DNA of 64,000 nt, from the NCBI GenBank assembly GCA_963741055.1, contig CAVUGU010000018.1, forward strand, positions 1 to 64,000. The letters are read 5' to 3'. The position numbers were made by a program, and so were the translations under genes. The DNA is from Bog-756 sp963741055. Its GTDB lineage: Bacteria; Actinomycetota; Acidimicrobiia; Acidimicrobiales; RAAP-2. The notes below the pieces were generated by a model that did not search any database, was not told where the DNA came from, and saw only the letters and a list, made by a program, of their open reading frames with translations. Positions 25,856-35,082 of this stretch are shown here, piece after piece; positions within the stretch are counted from its first letter, which is position 1; every line of letters starts with the position of its first letter.

Positions 25856-27313
25856 ATGGAGGGGAGGTCGCGGCCGCTGCGCTGTGCGGTCATCGGGGCC
25901 GGGATGGCGGGGATCCTCACCGCGGTCAAGCTGTCCGAGTCGGGTCTCGGCGATTTCACCGTCTACGAGAAGGGCGACCGGGTCGGAGGCACCTGGCGCG
26001 AGAACACCTATCCGGGCCTCTCGTGCGACGTGCCGTCCCATCTCTACTCGTACTCGTTCGCGCTGTGGCCCGAATGGAGTCGCCGCTTCTCGCCCGGCGA
26101 GGAGATCGAGGCCTACTTCGAACGGGTTGCCGAGCAGTACGGCGTCCTCCCTCGCGTCCGCTTCGGAGACGAGGTCACCCGCTGTGAATTCGTGGAAGGC
26201 CGCTGGCAGATCACCACGGCCTCCGGTCACCGGGACGAGGTCGACGTGGTCATCGCCGCGACCGGCGTCCTCCATCATCCGAAGTACCCCGAGATCGAAG
26301 GCCTCGAGCGCTTCGAGGGGTCGGTCTTTCACAGCGCCCGCTGGGACCACTCCGCGAAGCTCGACGGGGCGCGCCTCGGCATCATCGGCACCGGGTCCAC
26401 AGCCGTGCAGATCACGTCCGCCGTCGTCGACCGGGTCGAGCACCTCTCTCTCTTCCAGCGCACCGCGCAGTGGATCATGCCGCAGGAGAATCCGACCTAC
26501 ACGACCGAGGAGCGCGCCGTCCTTCGGAGCGATCCCGACGCCCTGAGCGAGGCTCGGCAGCGCACGAAGGACATGTTCGACCACTTCGGACATGCCGTGG
26601 TGGACGTGGACTCCGACGCCTTGAAGTTCATCGAGCAGCTCTGTCTGGAGAACCTCGAGGAGAACGTGCACGACCCCGACCTGCGCGAGCGTCTCCGCCC
26701 CAGCTACCGGGCGGCGTGCAAACGTCTCGTGATCTCACCGGACTTCTACGACGCCATCCAGCGTCGAAACGCCGAACTGGTGACCGAGGGCATCGCCCGC
26801 GTCGAGCCGGGCGGGGTGCGCACCAACGACGGCCGGCTGCACGAACTCGACGTGCTGGTGCTGGCGACCGGCTTCAAGGTCGATGCGTTCATGCGTCCGA
26901 TGGAGGTGCTCGGTCGCGGGGGAGTCTCCCTCGAGAAGGCCTGGGACCCTCGGCCCTCCGCGTACCTCTCGATCTCGATCCCCGACTTCCCCAACTTCTA
27001 CATGCTCAACGGTCCGAACGGACCGGTGGGCAACTACTCGCTGATCGAGGTGGCCGAGCTCCAACTCGCGTACATCCTCCAGCTGGTCGAACTGGTACGC
27101 AGCGAAGAGTGCCGCGAGGTCGCCGCGACCCACGCCGCGCTCGACGAGTTCGAGCGGGCCCGCGACGAGGCCTCGCGGAACACCGTCTGGGTGACCGGCT
27201 GTCGCAGCTGGTACTTGGACGACCGGGGCCTCCCGATGGTCTGGCCGTGGTCGTTCGACCACTTCCGGAAGGTCATGAAGGCTCCCGATCCCGCCGCCTA
27301 CGAGCTCGTCTGA
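25856..27313 (+). CDS. Flavin-containing/Baeyer-Villiger-type monooxygenase
   Basis: 485 residues. CAVIGAGMAGI is the FAD GxGxxG motif, GIIGTGSTAVQI the NADPH motif, and FEGSVFHSARWDH matches the Baeyer-Villiger fingerprint F-x-G-x3-H-x3-W-(P/D). These enzymes insert oxygen next to ketones with FAD and NADPH. The C-terminal FYMLNGPNGPVGNYS segment is family-typical. The ATG at 25856 is the natural start. It is divergent from the alcohol dehydrogenase, so alcohol to ketone to ester is an attractive inferred sequence of steps. Confidence 0.9.
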   Translation: MEGRSRPLRCAVIGAGMAGILTAVKLSESGLGDFTVYEKGDRVGGTWRENTYPGLSCDVPSHLYSYSFALWPEWSRRFSPGEEIEAYFERVAEQYGVLPRVRFGDEVTRCEFVEGRWQITTASGHRDEVDVVIAATGVLHHPKYPEIEGLERFEGSVFHSARWDHSAKLDGARLGIIGTGSTAVQITSAVVDRVEHLSLFQRTAQWIMPQENPTYTTEERAVLRSDPDALSEARQRTKDMFDHFGHAVVDVDSDALKFIEQLCLENLEENVHDPDLRERLRPSYRAACKRLVISPDFYDAIQRRNAELVTEGIARVEPGGVRTNDGRLHELDVLVLATGFKVDAFMRPMEVLGRGGVSLEKAWDPRPSAYLSISIPDFPNFYMLNGPNGPVGNYSLIEVAELQLAYILQLVELVRSEECREVAATHAALDEFERARDEASRNTVWVTGCRSWYLDDRGLPMVWPWSFDHFRKVMKAPDPAAYELV

Positions 27314-27325
27314 ACGGCGCAGGGC

Positions 27326-27751
27326 TCAGGCCCTCCCGAGGAGCTCGAGGGTGCCCCGGTCCTCCTGCCCGTCGAAGTACGTCCGGAGAGCCGTCTCGAA
27401 CCCCGGATCCGAAGGGTCCGCCAGGTGGAAAAGGGTCATCGAGGAGTGGAACTTGAGATCGTCCGGAAAGCCGAAGATCTCGGCGGCGGGCCTCCCGGTC
27501 ACTTGGTTGACCGCCTCCGTGCACTCGCGAAGGCGCGGCCCGAGAACCGGGTGGGCGAGGTACCGGGCCGCTTCGTCCAGTGACTCCAGGCCGTAGCGGT
27601 GGGCCGTGGCGCTCCGGCCCAGCCCTCGGAGCTGAGGGAAGACGAACCACATCCAGTGGCTCCGTTTGCTGCCGGCTCGCAGCTCGGCCAGCGCGCGTTC
27701 GTAGCTGGCGGATTGCGCCTCCACGAACCGTTCGAGATCGCCGTCGTCCAC
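27326..27751 (-). CDS. DUF1810 family protein
   Basis: 141 residues. RFVEAQSASYERALAELRAGSKRSHWMWFVFPQLRGLG and FGFPDDLKFHSSMTLF are the defining blocks of DUF1810, a small helical family of unknown function. A GTG at 27751 is chosen because it lies immediately before the domain and has GAGG upstream; further in-frame starts at about 27880 would add an unrelated tail. Converges with the monooxygenase gene 12 bases away. Confidence 0.85.
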   Translation of the reverse strand: MDDGDLERFVEAQSASYERALAELRAGSKRSHWMWFVFPQLRGLGRSATAHRYGLESLDEAARYLAHPVLGPRLRECTEAVNQVTGRPAAEIFGFPDDLKFHSSMTLFHLADPSDPGFETALRTYFDGQEDRGTLELLGRA

Positions 27752-28094
27752 CTGCGCACCTCGCACCCCGGACTGCGAGCCCACGCTACCGGGCCGATCG
27801 AGAGGGGTTTCGAGGCTCACGGCGCGCCGCACCTCGGATGACCTCGGGTTCTTCTGGGTCTGACTTGACATAATATACATTATCGGCGGTTTAGGTCTGA
27901 AGAGGCCGAGCGGAGTCGGGACCCGTCGCGGCGGCTTCCGACCACTTCCCGCTCGACGGCCGGTCCCCACGCAGCGTGTGGCTCCCTGCAGCACGAATGC
28001 GTTTTGGTGCATTTGACGAAATATGCTGATCAGCGGGGGTTCCGTGGCCGGTGTCGTTGTCAGCCGGCGGTAGTCCGGAACGACTGGGGGCACC
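27752..28094. other. Intergenic region with AT-rich palindrome
   Basis: 343 bases between the DUF1810 start and the small ORF at 28095. It holds TTGACA at 27865-27870 and the inverted repeat ataat-atac-attat at 27870-27883, the most AT-rich stretch for kilobases around. On the minus strand, TATATTAT inside it could be the -10 box for DUF1810. Another palindrome, gctgatcagc, lies near 28025. Confidence 0.45.
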
Positions 28095-28316
28095 ATGGGC
28101 GACGACGAGACGGTCCGGCTTCGGATCCCGGTCGACCAGGTGGAGGAGATCGTCGCCGCCCTCTACGGGGTGGCTCGAGGCCTGCACGACGAGGTCACGA
28201 CGGTCGAGGATCCGCTGCTGCGTGAGGCCACGCGGACCCGGATCGTGCGCCTGGTTCGAACGATGAGATTGCTGCAGGAGAGCGCCAACGACGGGCGTGA
28301 CATGGCGGCAAGTTGA
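28095..28316 (+). CDS. Small hypothetical protein
   Basis: 73 residues, mostly helical and charged: RLRIPVDQVEEIVAALYGVARGLHDEVTTVEDPLLREATRTRIVRLVRTMRLL. No recognised domain or membrane segment. The even helix periodicity suggests a helical-hairpin or coiled-coil oligomer. The ATG is preceded by GGGGGCACC. A stand-alone gene of unknown role. Confidence 0.6.
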   Translation: MGDDETVRLRIPVDQVEEIVAALYGVARGLHDEVTTVEDPLLREATRTRIVRLVRTMRLLQESANDGRDMAAS

Positions 28317-28418
28317 AACTGACATCGGGTCAGAGCGCGCCCGATCCTCTGCCCGGTCCGAGCACCGAATTCAGATCTTCGCTCAAGGCGCCGTGCGCGC
28401 TGGTCGAAGAACCGAAGG

Positions 28419-28628
28419 ATGAGCACGCACTGCCCTGCGCCTCTCGAGCTTCCGCGTCTCCACCGTCGCCGTCGTCGGGTGCGGTTCGCGTGGCACCTGC
28501 GTGCGGTCGAGATGAGCGACGGGGACGTTGCGCTCCTCGACGAACTGCGCCGGATGAGCGAACGTCACGGTCTGACCCGTCGACGTACGGATCGCCTCCG
28601 TCGTACCTTTCTTCCACAGTCGTCCTGA
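28419..28628 (+). CDS. Small basic hypothetical protein
   Basis: 69 residues, very Arg-rich (RLHRRRRRVRFAW, then ELRRMSERHGLTRRRTDRLRR). Not recognised. High GC makes such Arg-rich frames common by chance, so the coding call is weak; the C-terminal half has a plausible helix pattern. Confidence 0.35.
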   Translation: MSTHCPAPLELPRLHRRRRRVRFAWHLRAVEMSDGDVALLDELRRMSERHGLTRRRTDRLRRTFLPQSS

Positions 28629-28661
28629 CGCGTCGCTCTTGGCTCGGGCTCTGCCGCAAGC

Positions 28662-29012
28662 TCAGGGCGCCAGACCGTTCTCCTTCGCCAGGCGCTGGAC
28701 CAGCTGTCGCGAGATCCCGAATCCGCGGGCGACCTCGCTCAGGCTCATTCCCTCGTCCAGACCGGCCGCGAGCACCGCGATGCGCAGGTCGTGGCGGGCA
28801 AGGGCCAGCGTCTCGAGCGCATCGTTGATGTCTTGGCGGTGATCGGCAGCCCGGGTCCCGGCGAGGGCCGAGGAGATCTCCTCTCCGGCTTCGAGGCGGG
28901 TGATGCCACGTTTGAGCACCCGTTCGGCGACGACCAGGTGGCGGCGGACTTCCTGGTCCGCTTCGATGAGTCGCTCCATCGCGCGGACGACGCCGTCGCG
29001 TTTCCTCGACAC
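28662..29012 (-). CDS. Small helix-turn-helix protein
   Basis: 116 residues from GTG. An N-terminal helical region (RAMERLIEADQEVRRHLVVAERVL) precedes a C-terminal resolvase/sigma-like HTH, MSLSEVARGFGISRQLVQRLAKENG. The HTH at the end, with no effector domain, resembles small regulators often found beside mobile genes or used as autoregulators. Target unknown. A Met at 28979 is an alternative start, since no strong ribosome site precedes either. Confidence 0.68.
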   Translation of the reverse strand: MSRKRDGVVRAMERLIEADQEVRRHLVVAERVLKRGITRLEAGEEISSALAGTRAADHRQDINDALETLALARHDLRIAVLAAGLDEGMSLSEVARGFGISRQLVQRLAKENGLAP

Positions 29013-29114
29013 GCAAGAAGTGTAGACACTCCGGCTTCGCCGGTCCGACCTCCTCGTCGGGTCCCGATCGGTGGTGCCGAGTCGAGCGGTAACCTCACGT
29101 GCGGAGCGCGACCC

Positions 29115-29405
29115 ATGGACGATCTGCCCTACGAAGAGCTGTTCGAGGCGTTCGGCGACCTCGACGACGAGTTCGACGACGCGCGGATCGACTTCGACGA
29201 CGAGGTCTACTTCCGCACCTGTGGCAGGTGTGGTGCACGGACCTCCCCGCGGTGGTCCGAGTCGGCCTGTCTCGAAGAGGCCCGCCGCTACGGCTGGCGA
29301 AGGGTCGCCGCATCCGATCGTCCCGGCGCGCGGCGCATGGACCTCTGCGGCACCTGCGCGCGCGAGGCGGGGCTCGGTCCGCCGCTCGCCAACTGGGGGT
29401 TCTGA
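29115..29405 (+). CDS. Small acidic protein with zinc-ribbon-like Cys pairs
   Basis: 96 residues. The first third is very acidic (FGDLDDEFDDARIDFDDEVY); the rest carries CGRCG (residues about 36-40) and CGTC (about 78-81), a two-knuckle pattern that could bind one zinc. I do not know the family. The ATG at 29115 directly begins the acidic stretch. Divergent from the HTH protein gene, with a 102-base gap between the two starts. Confidence 0.62.
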   Translation: MDDLPYEELFEAFGDLDDEFDDARIDFDDEVYFRTCGRCGARTSPRWSESACLEEARRYGWRRVAASDRPGARRMDLCGTCAREAGLGPPLANWGF

Positions 29406-29440
29406 GGCACTCCCCCGCCGCAACGCTGCCGGTGCTCTGC

Positions 29441-30032
29441 TCAGTGCAGCGGGTCCGGCCCCTCGCCGATCTCGGTCACCAGCTGCTCGAGGTCGGCCGG
29501 TTCGGGGTCACGCGGTCGTGCGCCGCTCCCCCGCCGGTCTGGGGGTTCCCATGTTGACCCACCCGAGGAGATCCTCGTCGTCCCCGAGGTCGAACAGACG
29601 ACGGACCGGGGACGTCTCGAGGACCGAGGCGCTCTTCCACACCGCGCCGAAGCCGAGTGCGGTGGCGCCGAGGACCAGCGCGTAGCCGGTGCACGAGGCG
29701 GAGGCCACCTGCTCCCACACCGGCACGTTGGAGCCCGGGTCCGGCGACGCGATCACCGCGATCGTGCAGGGCGCGGCGAAGGCCTTGCGCCGCATCTTCT
29801 CGACCATCGCCTCGGGAAGGTCCTTGCCGCGCAGCTCGTGGAGCCCGGCGACCAGCGCGTCACCCAACTGGTGCCGGCCGGAGTCGGTGATGACCGCGAA
29901 CCGCCACGGCCGCAGCCCTCCGTGGTCGGGGACCGTGGTCGCGGTCTCGAGGATCCGGCGCAGGTCCTCTGCCTCGGGAGCCGTCCCTCCCGGGCCGGCT
30001 CCGGGCGTGGCGCGGCCAGTGCCTCGATCCAA
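29441..30032 (-). CDS. Nitroreductase family protein, one frame break
   Basis: About 196 residues. The YdjA-like block TTVPDHGGLRPWRFAVITD, then SCTGYALVLGATALGFGAVWKS and LGWVNMGTP identify an FMN-dependent nitroreductase-type oxidoreductase. The main frame stops at 29508, but the next frame continues DPEPADLEQLVTEIG to a stop at 29441; length 3n+1 fits one extra base near 29512. The N terminus is uncertain: TTG at 30032 is a weak start and another frame is open upstream, so a second break there is possible. Confidence 0.75.
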
Positions 30033-30148
30033 CCGGAGTGAACCGTGTGGGTTCCTGTCACGTCAGACCTCCGTCGCTACCCGGCCGCCACCGACTGGTC
30101 CACGCTAGGCGCCTGCTGCCCGAAGCAGTGCGTGGAACACCCGGCCGC

Positions 30149-31539
30149 TCAACCGCCGGACGCCGGAGGGCTCTTCCCCAGGGTGACGGTGACCGTCATC
30201 TGCGTCGATCCCCGGTAGAGACCGATGGTGACCATGGTCCCCGGGGTGTCGTCCTGGATGGTCGTCGTCAGCTGGTCCGCGCTGGTGACCGCCTGGCCGT
30301 TGATCGAGACGATCACGTCACCTTGTTCGATCCCGGCGACGTCGGCCGGTGAGCCGCTCGTGACCTCGGTGACCACCGCGCCCTCGCTGGGCACGAAGTT
30401 GTACGCGGAGCGCAGCTCGGGAGTGAGCGTCTCGATGAAGACGCCGAGATACCCCGATCCGTTCTGCGTCGCGTTGCTGATGGACTTGGCCCGGAGCTTC
30501 GGGAGCAGCTGGGAGATCTTGTTGGCGGGGATGGCGAACCCGATGTTCTGGGCCTGGCTGGTGCCGCTCGACGCCACCGCAGTGTTCATCCCGATCACCT
30601 TGCCCGAGCTGTCCACGAGCGGTCCACCCGAGTTGCCCGGATTGATCGCGGCGTCGGTCTGGAACATGTTGGTGAGTGTCTCGGTCACCGTCCCGCTCGC
30701 ATCACTCGCCTGGACGGTGCGACCGGTCGCCGAGATGATCCCCTGGGTCACCGTCGGCGAACCGGCGGAGAGCCCGAGTGCGTTGCCGATGGCGACCACC
30801 CCGTCCCCCACCTGCACGTCGTCGGAGTCACCGTAGGAGACGGTCGGAAGGTTCGAGGCGCCGGTGATCTGGAGCAGCGCGATGTCGTTGGTGGGATCGG
30901 TGTCGACCAGAGTTGCCGGCATCGGTTTGGTCGCACCCCACAGCGTGACGGTGATCGAGGTCGCACCGGCGATGACGTGATTGTTGGTGATCACCTGGCC
31001 GCTCGGCGTGATGATCATCCCGGTCCCTTGGTCTTCGTTCCCGAACGCGGATGCACCCGACGTGGCATCGATGGAGACCACCGAGGGGAGGACCTTGTCG
31101 ATGACCGTTTCGATGTTGGTCGTCCCGTTGAGCAGCGCCGGGCCCGCTGCGATCTCCTTGACCGACGTGGTCGTGTTGGCTGAGTTCGACGCCGCGACGA
31201 TCCCGCCCCCGATCACCGCGCCGAGCAAGGCGGCCAGCAACGAGACGACCGGCCACACCCATCCCCCGACCCGTCGTTCGCGCCCGAGGGCCTTCTTCAA
31301 CCGGCGCGGCGGCGAGAGATCGCGGGACCAGCTGGGAGCCATCGGACCGGTACCGGCGTGGAACGAGCTCTCCGGGCCGCTCTCGTCCTCCCCCACCGTC
31401 GGCGGCTCCGGCGGGGACTCGCGCCATTCGGGGGGGAGGAAATCGGATGCCCCGGATCGCGTTCGGCGTGCCCGGGTCGCCGTCCAGGGTCTCGTGGTCC
31501 CTCGGGTCGCTGCGGCGTGTCGGCTTCGGATTGGTCCAT
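30149..31539 (-). CDS. HtrA/DegP-like serine protease with PDZ domain, one frame break
   Basis: About 463 residues: a Pro-rich cytoplasmic N terminus, one membrane helix (VWPVVSLLAALLGAVIGGGIV), a trypsin-like domain and a C-terminal PDZ (SGYLGVFIETL onward). Catalytic His is in VITNNHVIAG, Asp in DPTNDIALLQI, Ser in NPGNSGGPLV. It would degrade or refold misfolded proteins outside the membrane. The best start, ATG at 31539 with an AGGAGACAGG site, is in another frame; a missing base in the G7 run at 31430-31436 would connect it. Confidence 0.88.
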
Positions 31540-31770
31540 TCCTGTCTCCTCGACCGTCGCAACATCCCCCGGTGTCACCGTCCGCGCCGACCGGTGACCG
31601 GGTCGGGAGACAACCACCCCTCGTCGTCCCATCGTAGGGCGACCGCAGGCGCACAAATCCTGGGAAACGGGCGTTTCTTAGGTCCTTCTTACCGCGGCGG
31701 AGGCCCCGGTCTCACCGATCATGCTCTCTCCACGTGCACGCTGGCTGCGGCAGTAGCCTGTCGCCTCGGA

Positions 31771-33062
31771 ATGGCCCACCGCATCGAAGTCGAGCTCACC
31801 AGTCAGTCGTCGGACGGGATCTGGACCTGGCGCGCCGCCGGCGCGAAGCAACCGAAGGGCACCGTCGACGCCAGCTCTGGTCCCGGCGGGCGCCGGGGTG
31901 GGAGCGGTGCTCCGCGCCGAGGTGGAGACGACGCTCGACGGAACGACGGTGACCGCGCTCCTTCCGTTGAAGACCAAGACGGACGGTCGGTCCGCCGAGC
32001 GGATCGAGGTGCTCGGCTCTCCGAAGCGTGGTCCCGATGTCAACGTGGTCCTCGCGCCCTCGTCTCGACGGCGACGGGAGGGCGGGCCCGACGGCCGGGG
32101 CGAGAGCCGACGGCCTCGCCGTGAAGGCCCCCCACGTCGCGAAGGCGCCGCCCGCCGCGGGCCCGAAGGCAGCCGGGGCCGCGACGCGGGTTCCGCACGC
32201 GACGGCGACCGGGGCGACCGGCGGCGGAGCGGCCCCGCACGGACCGGTTCCCAGGACGCGCCGGCCCGCGGGCGCACCCGTCGCCCGGCCCCGTCGACCA
32301 CCTACCGCAACGCGGCACTCGCCACCCTCAAGCCGGAGCAGCTCCCGGTCGCCGAACAGCTGCTGCGCGGCGGGATCCCGGCGGTCCGCCAGGCGATCGA
32401 GGAACAGAACGCCCGGGCCCGCGCCGAGGGCCGTCCCGAGGTCACACCGGGTCCTCTCCTCGCACTGGCCGAGGAGCTCCGACCGGTGGTCAACCTCGCC
32501 ACCTGGAAGGACCGTGCGTCGGTGGCGCGCAATGCCGGCAAGGACGTGCCCCTCCGCGAGCTGCGCTCGATCGTCGCCTCCGCCTCGACGGTGAGCCTCG
32601 ACGAGGAGGGCACCGAAATGGCGACCGCGCTGCGCAACGCGCTCGACGAACGGGTGACCGCGCTGCGGACCCGTTGGATCGAGCGGATCACCACCTCCCT
32701 CGACGAGGGCAGGGTGCTCGACGCGTTGCGGGCGTCGGTCAAGCCGCCCGAGCCGGCCGCGCGCATCCCCGCCGAGCTCGCGGTCCGGCTGGCCGATGCT
32801 GCCGGGACGGCCATGCGCGCCGAAGCACCGGTCGAAGAGTGGGTGGCGTTGCTCGAGGTCGTCGTCGATACCCCGGTACGCCGCTCGGTCAAGCCGGCCG
32901 GGATACCGGCCGAGTGCCGACGAAAGCGTGCTCGCCCTCGCCCGCAAGGCCTCCGGCTACGTGCCGGAGCTCGCCCGGCTCCTCGGCATTCCGATCCCAC
33001 CGCCGCCCGGGCCTCGCCGTCCGGTGGCGGCACGGGCCGGCCAAGGACGGCGCGCCTCCTGA
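31771..33062 (+). CDS. Large basic hypothetical protein, two frame breaks
   Basis: About 429 residues after joining three frames. An N-terminal beta-rich domain (AHRIEVELTSQSSDGIWTWRAAG, then GAVLRAEVETTL) is followed by an Arg/Gly/Pro-rich disordered tract of about 90 residues, then a long helical domain (TYRNAALATLKPEQLPVAEQLLRGGIPAVRQAI) and a C-terminal helix ending near PELARLLGIPIP. Extra single bases are implied near 31874-31877 and at 32914. The RGG-like tract suggests RNA or DNA binding, which is inference. Family not recognised. Confidence 0.65.
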
Positions 33063-33066
33063 ACGC

Positions 33067-33540
33067 TCAGCCGAGCGGGCGGTGCATGACCAGCATCCGT
33101 GCCTTGAATCCGGCCGCCTCGAAGAAGCTCTTCGCCTGGCGGTCGCCGGGGAACGCGGTGCCGTCGACCCCGTCGCAGCCACGATTCGTGAACCACCCGA
33201 GCGCGTCCTCCATCAGCAGCCTGCCGAGCCCCTTCCCTCGCGAGTCGGGCCCGACGTAGCACGCGTCGATCACCCCCCGAAGGCGGCCCGCCTCGCTCGT
33301 CGCGAGGCGGCAGAGCACGAAGGCCACCGGTGCGCCGGCGGCACCGGCCACCGCCACCCGCTGGTCCGGATCGGCGAGCACCTTGGTCAACGTCTCACCG
33401 GTGGCGAGGTCCGAAGCCGTCTGGATGCCGGGCTCGAGGAGGAGCGTGACGCCCCGTCTCGGGGTGAGCTCGGTCACGAACGCGGCGAGGAGCGCCCGCA
33501 GCGCCGGTAGGTCTGCCGTCGAGGCGTTCCGTACCTCCCC
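33067..33540 (-). CDS. GNAT N-acetyltransferase
   Basis: The recognisable domain runs from about 33540 to the stop at 33067. VRNASTADLPALRALLAAFV starts the fold, CYVGPDSRGKGLGRLLMEDAL holds the acetyl-CoA-binding R-G-x-G-x-G/A loop, and FFEAAGFKARMLVMHRPL ends it. The acceptor is unknown. The true start is unclear: the open frame extends to 33678 (GTG), overlapping the upstream gene by about 100 bases, and no good start codon lies closer. Another frame error is possible. Confidence 0.78.
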   Translation of the reverse strand, partial: GEVRNASTADLPALRALLAAFVTELTPRRGVTLLLEPGIQTASDLATGETLTKVLADPDQRVAVAGAAGAPVAFVLCRLATSEAGRLRGVIDACYVGPDSRGKGLGRLLMEDALGWFTNRGCDGVDGTAFPGDRQAKSFFEAAGFKARMLVMHRPLG

Positions 33541-33580
33541 CGGCGGGGAACTCCGATCGTCGCGGATGATCGGGCTCCGG

Positions 33581-34114
33581 TCAGGACCGCTCGTCGAGGA
33601 GCTGGTCGACCCGGTTGAGGATCGTTCGCCGCCCGCGGGTCGCGCTCTCGTAGGCGCGCACCGACACCAGCTCCTCACGGGTCAACCCGTCGAGGCGTTG
33701 GACGACCTGGGACGCGGAGAGGCTGTCGAAGCCCGGGATCGACAAGGTCGAGGCCGAAGGCACCTGCCCGTTGGACCACGGACGAGCGGGGTCCGCGCCG
33801 GTGCGGTCGCGACGGGGGGACTCCCCCGGCACCGCCCGCACGACCGTGCGGGGACCGGGCCGGGTCACCTCAGGGGGGAAGAACAGGCCGGCCGGCCCTT
33901 GGCGGAGGCGGCGGCGGCCGGAGCGCATTGCGTAGTGACCGACGGCCCTCGCCGAGGAGACGTGGACGCCGAGCTGCTCCCTTCCTCGGGCTGCGAGCTT
34001 CGGGAGCTCGTCGATGGCCGTTGCCACGATGCCGGCCGGGACGAAGACGAACAGGTCGAGCAGGCGTTCGTTGAGCGCCGGCTCCCGCGGTCGGTCGTCT
34101 GGTGACTCCGACAC
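33581..34114 (-). CDS. Hypothetical actinobacterial protein with IPGFDSLSASQ motif
   Basis: 177 residues. The N-terminal segment LDLFVFVPAGIVATAIDELPKLAARGREQ is amphipathic, a Pro/Arg-rich middle follows, and the C terminus TLSIPGFDSLSASQVVQRLDGLTREELVSVRAYE resembles a helical module found in actinobacterial envelope or lipid-droplet-associated proteins. The start at 34114 lies 10 bases after the DUF4193 stop on the same strand, so they form a pair. Peripheral membrane or lipid binding is inference. Confidence 0.68.
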   Translation of the reverse strand: MSESPDDRPREPALNERLLDLFVFVPAGIVATAIDELPKLAARGREQLGVHVSSARAVGHYAMRSGRRRLRQGPAGLFFPPEVTRPGPRTVVRAVPGESPRRDRTGADPARPWSNGQVPSASTLSIPGFDSLSASQVVQRLDGLTREELVSVRAYESATRGRRTILNRVDQLLDERS

Positions 34115-34124
34115 GCCGGGCTCC

Positions 34125-34613
34125 TCACACGCAGTCGCGGCAGAGCATCTTCTTGCGGTCCGCGAGCTGGTTCGGATGCTTCACGAGGAAGCACGAGCGG
34201 CAGACGAACTCGCCGGGCTGCTTGGGCAGAACCCGCTCGAGGGTGTCGCCGGTCCGATCCTCGGGCTCAGGGGTCTCCTCGTCGTCCTCGACCTCTTCGA
34301 CGACCAGCCGTTCCTTGAGGATCGTGTCGAGGCTCGCCTCGACGTCCTCGTCGTCGGGCTCCTCCTCCTCGTCCTCCTCGGACTCCTCGCCGGCGCCGGT
34401 CTTTGCCGGTGCGGCGGCGGGGGCGGCGGCGGCTGCCGGCTCGAGGTCGGGGAGCACGTCCTCTTCCTCGTCGACCTCGGCGACGTCGTCGTCCTCCTCG
34501 TCAGGGAGGGCGAGTCCGTCCTCCGCGATCAGGTCGTCGTCGTCCGCGAGCTCGTCGAGATCGCCTTCGATGAGCTCTTCGGGTCCTTCGACTTCGTCGA
34601 GTTCCTGTGACAT
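34125..34613 (-). CDS. DUF4193 zinc-ribbon protein
   Basis: 162 residues. The first 110 are extremely acidic and low in complexity; the last 30, GEFVCRSCFLVKHPNQLADRKKMLCRDCV, hold two CxxC pairs that would bind zinc. This is the DUF4193 pattern, restricted to actinobacteria and of unknown function. The acidic arm is longer than in most relatives, which run near 100 residues. A 469-base gap with strong RNA-like structure lies upstream on the same strand. Confidence 0.87.
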   Translation of the reverse strand: MSQELDEVEGPEELIEGDLDELADDDDLIAEDGLALPDEEDDDVAEVDEEEDVLPDLEPAAAAAPAAAPAKTGAGEESEEDEEEEPDDEDVEASLDTILKERLVVEEVEDDEETPEPEDRTGDTLERVLPKQPGEFVCRSCFLVKHPNQLADRKKMLCRDCV

Positions 34614-34799
34614 CTCGGTCCCTCGGTGGTGAATTGGGCGGGAGCATAGACGCTGCGCGTCGCGAACAGTTCATGCCTCGTCGTGTCGCCGGAAGGCACG
34701 ACTCTCGCAGCCGCGCACCCTACCGGGAGTCGCTACGGAACGGTGCGACGGCCCGGCGTCAGCACGGGTCGGGCTTCCCTTGGTGCCCGCTGTGAAGGG

Positions 34800-35040
34800 G
34801 CCCCTCCCCCCGCCCGAAGGCGGGTCGGACCCAGGGGTCTTTGGCACCACTCCCCCGTTACCTCCGGTGTGCGCCGCCGGTCTCGGGGGAGCGTTTTCTA
34901 CTCGAACCCCTGGGCCTCCTCCGCCTCTCACAGCGTCCCCCCCTCAGACGTTCCACCCGATCAGACTGGGGTGGTCGGCCCTGTGGGGCGACTGGGACTG
35001 GGGGCACGATAGGCCATCGTTCCGGTCCCCCGTCAAGCGC
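34800..35040 (-). ncRNA. Candidate structured RNA or 5' leader of the DUF4193 gene
   Basis: A gene-free stretch with nested perfect complementarity. 34830-34838 pairs with 34906-34914 (9 bp) and encloses 34850-34857 paired with 34884-34891 (8 bp). Flanking hairpins are 34809-34814/34819-34824 (UUCG loop on the minus strand), 34934-34937/34947-34950 and 34953-34958/34969-34974. On the minus strand TTGACG (35036-35031) and TATCGT (35011-35006) form a promoter-like pair with a long 19-base spacer. I could not match it to RNase P, SRP, tmRNA or a riboswitch consensus. Strand is inferred from the promoter. Confidence 0.45.
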
Positions 35041-35082
35041 GAAACTGCGGTTGTCACCAGGAGCTTCGCACAACCGCCCTGG

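Noticed and set aside
27860..27890. AT-rich patch as a replication origin
   Set aside because: It is only about 20 bases long and has no DnaA-box cluster.
34920..34960. Actinobacterial 6C RNA, because a hairpin loop on the plus strand has six or seven C
   Set aside because: Only one such C-loop hairpin is seen where 6C RNA has two, and the surrounding nested stems do not fit that layout.
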